Below, in pieces: positions 4,713 through 6,102 of a stretch of 6,102 nt of DNA. The stretch's first letter is position 1, and every line of letters starts with the position of its first letter. A program made the translations under genes and the position numbers. The stretch comes from an uncultured Flavobacteriales bacterium (lineage in GTDB: Bacteria; Bacteroidota; Bacteroidia; Flavobacteriales_D; Crocinitomicaceae), in NCBI GenBank assembly GCA_903879765.1, contig CAIRMS010000387.1, positions 1 to 6,102 on the forward strand, in the 5' to 3' direction. A model generated the notes under the pieces. It saw nothing but the letters and a program-made list of their open reading frames with translations, did no database searches and was not told where the DNA came from.

Positions 4713-6102
4713 ATGATAAAATTATTTTTATTCCTATTAATTTTCCCCTTCTTCGTTCAGGCGCAGGATGTCACCATCTTTTTTGATATTAAAAATTCAA
4801 GTATTGAACACCTAGAAGTGATTAGAGGTGACTATTCAAGTGTTGACGTTATATTTGACAAGGAAAGAACGTTTAAAATCCCACTTAGAAATGGAAAAGC
4901 CATTTGGAATGATTATTTTGAAAAGCCTATCTTCATTACGGCTTATTACGATGACACCTTAAAAGACCTACACACAAGTTACCTGTTTTATGTGAGTCCG
5001 GGAGATAGTTTGAATTTTTCCTTTGATGCTAAGTCTCCTGAGAAATCCTTTTTAGTTTCGGGTAAGGGAAGTAAAAACAATCAACCGGCGATTCAAAGCA
5101 TCCTTAACTCAAAAATCAATTTGGAAGCATACAAAAAGGACTCCTTGCCGGACCACGTATTTGAAGCGATACATAAAAGGAGTTCTAAAAATCAAAAGTT
5201 ATTAAATACATACCTGGATAAATACCACCCAAGTGAAGAATTTACTACGATTTGTTCCCTTTACGTTCAGAACTATACTACTTGGACTTTTATTGGTTTC
5301 AAAGGAGGACTAAGGTTTCGATTTTCTAGAAAGGTTTTTTTGAGAAATGAAGAGAATTGGCAAGTTTTAGAAGATTCATTGATGAAAACCGCCAATTTTA
5401 TGAATGATAACCTATTTGTTATTCCTGACTACAACTATTTCTTATCAAATTATCTATTGCGAGTGAAAGAGCGAATTTGGGATCATCCTGAACTTTTAAT
5501 AAGATACTACCACACCGAAAGTCAAGAAGAAGCGCTAAAACTGAATAAGCTAGATTCAGAAAATAAGTTGGTCGAAAAAATAATCAACACACAGTTCAGT
5601 GGACACAATGCTGAATTTTTATATGCTTATCTATTCAAGTATGCAATCGCGGATAAAGAAGATGATTTACCTGAGATTTTTGAGAACTTCAAAACCAAAT
5701 TTCCAAATAGCGAATACATAAACCATCTTGAACCTTACATTTCTGTAATGAGAGAAAAGGAGAAACGAACTTTGACGGACAAGATGATCCTGTTTGATAA
5801 TCACGAGACCTTCAAAACATTTGAGGAAGTATTGCATATTTTTAAGGGACAAACAGTCTTATTGGACATGTGGGGAACCTGGTGTGGGCCTTGTAGATCT
5901 GAGATCGCTTTAAATTCGGATTCTCTAAAAAGTCATTTTCAGGATAAAGAGTTAAAATTTCTTTACATCGCCAATTTTGATTCGGATAAAGTAGATAAAT
6001 GGAAAGAATTAATTGCTTACTACAATTTAACAGGGACACACATTTTAGCTTCATATGAGTTGACAAAAGATATCATGACAAAAGTAGATAGAAGCGCCTA
6101 TC
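4713..6102 (+). CDS. TlpA-like thioredoxin-fold protein with long N-terminal region (3' end cut by window)
   Basis: The frame is open from the ATG at 4713 to the right edge: 463 codons, no stop. Residues 1-17 are a signal peptide (hydrophobic 4-15, VQA before Q18) without a lipobox, so the mature protein should be periplasmic. Residues about 18-118 look beta-rich and about 120-375 mostly helical, as in the N-terminal regions of Bacteroidota TlpA/DUF4369-type proteins; this assignment is tentative. The thioredoxin fold starts near 375: strand TVLLDMW, then the redox motif WCGPC with cysteines 391 and 394, then strand LKFLYIANF. The window ends after SAY, where the cis-proline is expected; the single leftover base, C, fits a Pro codon. 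Known relatives reduce or exchange disulfides outside the cytoplasm, in cytochrome c maturation, protein repair or stress. The substrate here is unknown. It lies 208 bp after the T9SS cluster and is probably transcribed separately. Confidence 0.9.
   Translation, partial: MIKLFLFLLIFPFFVQAQDVTIFFDIKNSSIEHLEVIRGDYSSVDVIFDKERTFKIPLRNGKAIWNDYFEKPIFITAYYDDTLKDLHTSYLFYVSPGDSLNFSFDAKSPEKSFLVSGKGSKNNQPAIQSILNSKINLEAYKKDSLPDHVFEAIHKRSSKNQKLLNTYLDKYHPSEEFTTICSLYVQNYTTWTFIGFKGGLRFRFSRKVFLRNEENWQVLEDSLMKTANFMNDNLFVIPDYNYFLSNYLLRVKERIWDHPELLIRYYHTESQEEALKLNKLDSENKLVEKIINTQFSGHNAEFLYAYLFKYAIADKEDDLPEIFENFKTKFPNSEYINHLEPYISVMREKEKRTLTDKMILFDNHETFKTFEEVLHIFKGQTVLLDMWGTWCGPCRSEIALNSDSLKSHFQDKELKFLYIANFDSDKVDKWKELIAYYNLTGTHILASYELTKDIMTKVDRSAY

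Noticed and set aside
5667..6066. Two overlapping minus-strand open frames
   Set aside because: Antisense to the thioredoxin-like gene, including its WCGPC codons; no domain of their own.
1..6102. CRISPR array, insertion sequence, rRNA or phage genes
   Set aside because: No regularly spaced repeats, transposase or integrase reading frames, or rRNA-like sequence seen on either strand.

Overview
The window is AT-rich DNA that looks like a member of the phylum Bacteroidota, probably Flavobacteriales. The evidence is four-fold. Three or more secreted proteins end in the type IX secretion (T9SS) type A C-terminal sorting domain, with its PNPxxx motif and ...G.Y.. element. Genes have A/T-rich leaders without Shine-Dalgarno sequences. 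An exact TAnnTTTG -7 box lies upstream of a tRNA. The tRNA gene does not encode its CCA end. The family-level placement is inference only.

Layout. Positions 1-36 hold the first 12 codons of a leftward gene with a signal-peptide-like start. A divergent intergenic region follows, with a candidate leftward promoter (78-106) and the tRNA promoter (186-193). A tRNA-Arg(ACG) gene (205-278) ends at a strong intrinsic terminator (284-320). Next comes a structured non-coding stretch with a 16-bp dyad (328-343) that overlaps the foot of a 68-nt hairpin (343-410). Four rightward secreted-protein genes follow: a LamG-like protein (483-1514); then, after a 267-bp gap, a compact cluster with gaps of 39 and 20 bp: a cysteine-rich T9SS protein (1782-2702), a jelly-roll/carbohydrate-binding-like T9SS protein (2742-3575) and a divergent paralogue of the first cluster member (3596-4504). 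After 208 bp of non-coding DNA, a long TlpA/thioredoxin-like periplasmic protein begins at 4713 and runs off the right edge.

How the parts fit. The four T9SS cargos share the C-terminal secretion signal but have unrelated or divergent N-terminal modules. They would cross the inner membrane by Sec, then the outer membrane by the T9SS, and be released or anchored on the surface. The 1782-4504 cluster is probably one transcription unit. The thioredoxin-like protein would act in the periplasm, which these cysteine-containing cargos cross, but a functional link is speculative. I did not find a clearly new system. The most distinctive observations are a coordinated A19-U56 replacement in the tRNA-Arg elbow, the overlapping mutually exclusive hairpins upstream of the LamG gene, and the diverged paralogue pair that brackets the jelly-roll gene.
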